Shown: positions 63,151 to 64,000 of the stretch, one piece after another
Numbering within the stretch: the stretch's first letter is position 1
Layout of the letters: every line of letters begins with the position of its first letter
Assembly: GCF_014279815.1 (NCBI RefSeq)
Contig: NZ_CP047941.1
Coordinates: 1,364,001 to 1,428,000 of the forward strand
Direction of reading: 5' to 3'
DNA: 64,000 nucleotides
DNA from: Synechococcus sp. NOUM97013
GTDB taxonomy: Bacteria; Cyanobacteriota; Cyanobacteriia; PCC-6307; Cyanobiaceae
Translations under genes and position numbers: made by a program
Notes under the pieces: model-generated
What the model was told of the DNA's origin: nothing
What the model saw: only the letters and a program-made list of their open reading frames with translations
Databases searched by the model: none

Positions 63151-63179
63151 AAAAAGCCTCACTTCGGTGGGGCTTTTTT
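63151..63179 (+). terminator. Intrinsic terminator after tRNA-fMet
   Basis: The stem AAAAAGCCTCAC (63151-63162) pairs with GTGGGGCTTTTT (one G-T) across a TTCG tetraloop and is followed by a T-run to 63179. It starts five bases after the tRNA CCA end. Confidence 0.95.
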
Positions 63180-63500
63180 GTTGCCAAATTGCCTGATCGC
63201 GATCAAGAACACAACAGGGAGTTCACTGTTGGCACAGCCACGCTGACGACAGCGTCCCGTCCGATTGATCAGTGCATTCGGCGTTGTGTCTGTGGGGACA
63301 ACAAGCGATCTCTCGTCCTCTGATCAGCCTCAAAAACCCACAATCTGCGATCAAGGGATGTTGAAGACTTCGTGTCGAGCGATGGCAACAGAGGCTATGG
63401 ATTGATTGCACGACTGGGAGCATATTCACGGCCAACTGCAACATCGTGGGCACGCTGATCCGGTCACATCGGAAACTATCGGGAGGTTGTTGCTGCTGCT
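63180..63500. other. Intergenic region before the GMC oxidoreductase
   Basis: About 320 bases between the tRNA terminator and the next gene contain no supported gene on either strand. A minus-strand frame (63223-63627) crosses into the oxidoreductase and has low-complexity Gln/Arg/Ser composition, so I reject it. A GGGAGG stretch (63481-63486) 14 bases before the GTG start may be the ribosome-binding site. Confidence 0.6.
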
Positions 63501-64000
63501 GTGCCCCTGCATCCCTTCGAAGCGATCGTGATCGGCTCGGGAGCAACCGGTGGGGTTGCCGCGATGACCTTGGCCGAAGCCGGCGTGAGGGTGCTGGTAG
63601 TTGAAGCCGGACCCGACCTGTCTGCAAGGGAGGCCCTGGGAGGTGAACCTGCCAACAGCCTTCGCCGAGCGGAGGGGTTGCTCAGTGGACGCCATCGACT
63701 GCAAGCTCAGCATCCGGGCTACTGGAAACAGAACCCCGCGCTCTACGCCGATGAACGGGCTTTCCCCTACCAGACACCGGAGGATCAGCCCTTTCTCTGG
63801 ACACAGGGCCGGCAGGTGGGGGGACGCAGCCTCACCTGGGGTGGCATCACGCTGCGGCTGTCGGACTACGAATTCAAGGCTGCTGATCACGATGGGTATG
63901 GCCAGAACTGGCCGATCAGTCACAACGATCTAGATCCTCACTACACCGCCCTCGAACAGCTTCTCAAGGTGCGTGGAGCGCGCGATGGCCTCAGCCATCT
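63501..64000 (+). CDS. GMC family oxidoreductase, N-terminal part
   Basis: The reading frame runs off the right edge, so about 166 residues are visible. They include the FAD-binding start VIGSGATGGVAAMTLAEAGV, VVEAGPDLSAREAL and the GMC pattern QGRQVGGRSLTWGGITLRLS with ADHDGYGQNWPISHNDLDPH. These belong to glucose-methanol-choline oxidoreductases, but the substrate cannot be inferred. The start GTG 63501 follows a GGGAGG sequence. Confidence 0.88.
   Translation, partial: MPLHPFEAIVIGSGATGGVAAMTLAEAGVRVLVVEAGPDLSAREALGGEPANSLRRAEGLLSGRHRLQAQHPGYWKQNPALYADERAFPYQTPEDQPFLWTQGRQVGGRSLTWGGITLRLSDYEFKAADHDGYGQNWPISHNDLDPHYTALEQLLKVRGARDGLSH

Noticed and set aside
63223-63627. Minus-strand frame across the start of the GMC oxidoreductase
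   Set aside because: Composition is Gln/Arg/Ser-rich and lacks conserved features, while the plus-strand frame has clear FAD-binding motifs.

Overview
This window looks like the chromosome of a marine picocyanobacterium, most likely a high-GC Synechococcus (subcluster 5.1 type); genus and subcluster are inference. The evidence is chlH, glutamyl-tRNA reductase and a high-light-inducible protein, Calvin-cycle genes (phosphoribulokinase, class II aldolase, GlpX-type FBPase/SBPase, Rpe, TpiA), an ADP-glucose pyrophosphorylase, many families largely confined to cyanobacteria and plastids (DUF3727, DUF3038/DUF4335, DUF3386, DUF3318, DUF2949, DUF3288, CGLD27), and very compact packing with start/stop overlaps of 4 to 11 bases.

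Layout. 1-5.2 kb: a plus-strand overlapping train (CofE-like ligase, GNAT-like protein, ruvX, DUF3727, yqeG, proB). 5.2-13.5 kb: lpxD, leuB, prk, pilD, accD, a Gfo/Idh/MocA oxidoreductase and fba, ending in a strong terminator. 13.6-16.6 kb, minus: purS-purQ, an LD-carboxypeptidase and an unusual acetolactate-decarboxylase-like/CARDB fusion. 16.7-24.5 kb: small secreted proteins, SDR, a membrane methyltransferase, a YkuD-like protein, a lumenal pentapeptide protein coupled to cobW, a uracil-phosphoribosyltransferase-like protein and ilvD. 24.5-25.2 kb: a sparse zone with a 58-residue minus-strand ORF, a hexamer repeat and a candidate small RNA. 25.2-33.0 kb: CIA30-like, pgl, gnd, glgC, hemA, glpX and rpe. 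33.1-40.3 kb: small hypotheticals, ppk2, an EnvZ/OmpR-like pair, an EF-hand protein and DUF4335/DUF3038.

About 40.36-42.48 kb is an AT-richer insertion with a truncated phage-type integrase, a small cysteine-containing secreted protein and a membrane protein, bracketed by a near-identical 12-bp repeat. 42.5-64 kb returns to core genome: apt, an FAD hydroxylase, hli, dapB, chlH, folP, tpiA, an ABC exporter, an alanine:cation symporter, carB, rsfS, an asparaginase, initiator tRNA-Met and the start of a GMC oxidoreductase.

Much of the window serves carbon flux: Calvin-cycle regeneration (prk, fba, glpX, rpe, tpiA), the oxidative pentose phosphate branch (pgl, gnd) and glycogen storage (glgC), beside tetrapyrrole synthesis (hemA, chlH). 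I found no CRISPR array, complete prophage or obvious defence island. The most unusual items are the ALDC/CARDB fusion, the degraded integrase island with its repeats, the candidate sRNA and neighbouring tiny ORF, the diverged UPRTase, the 15-bp repeat at the symporter 3' end, and a proteobacterial-style phosphoribulokinase lacking the usual redox cysteines.
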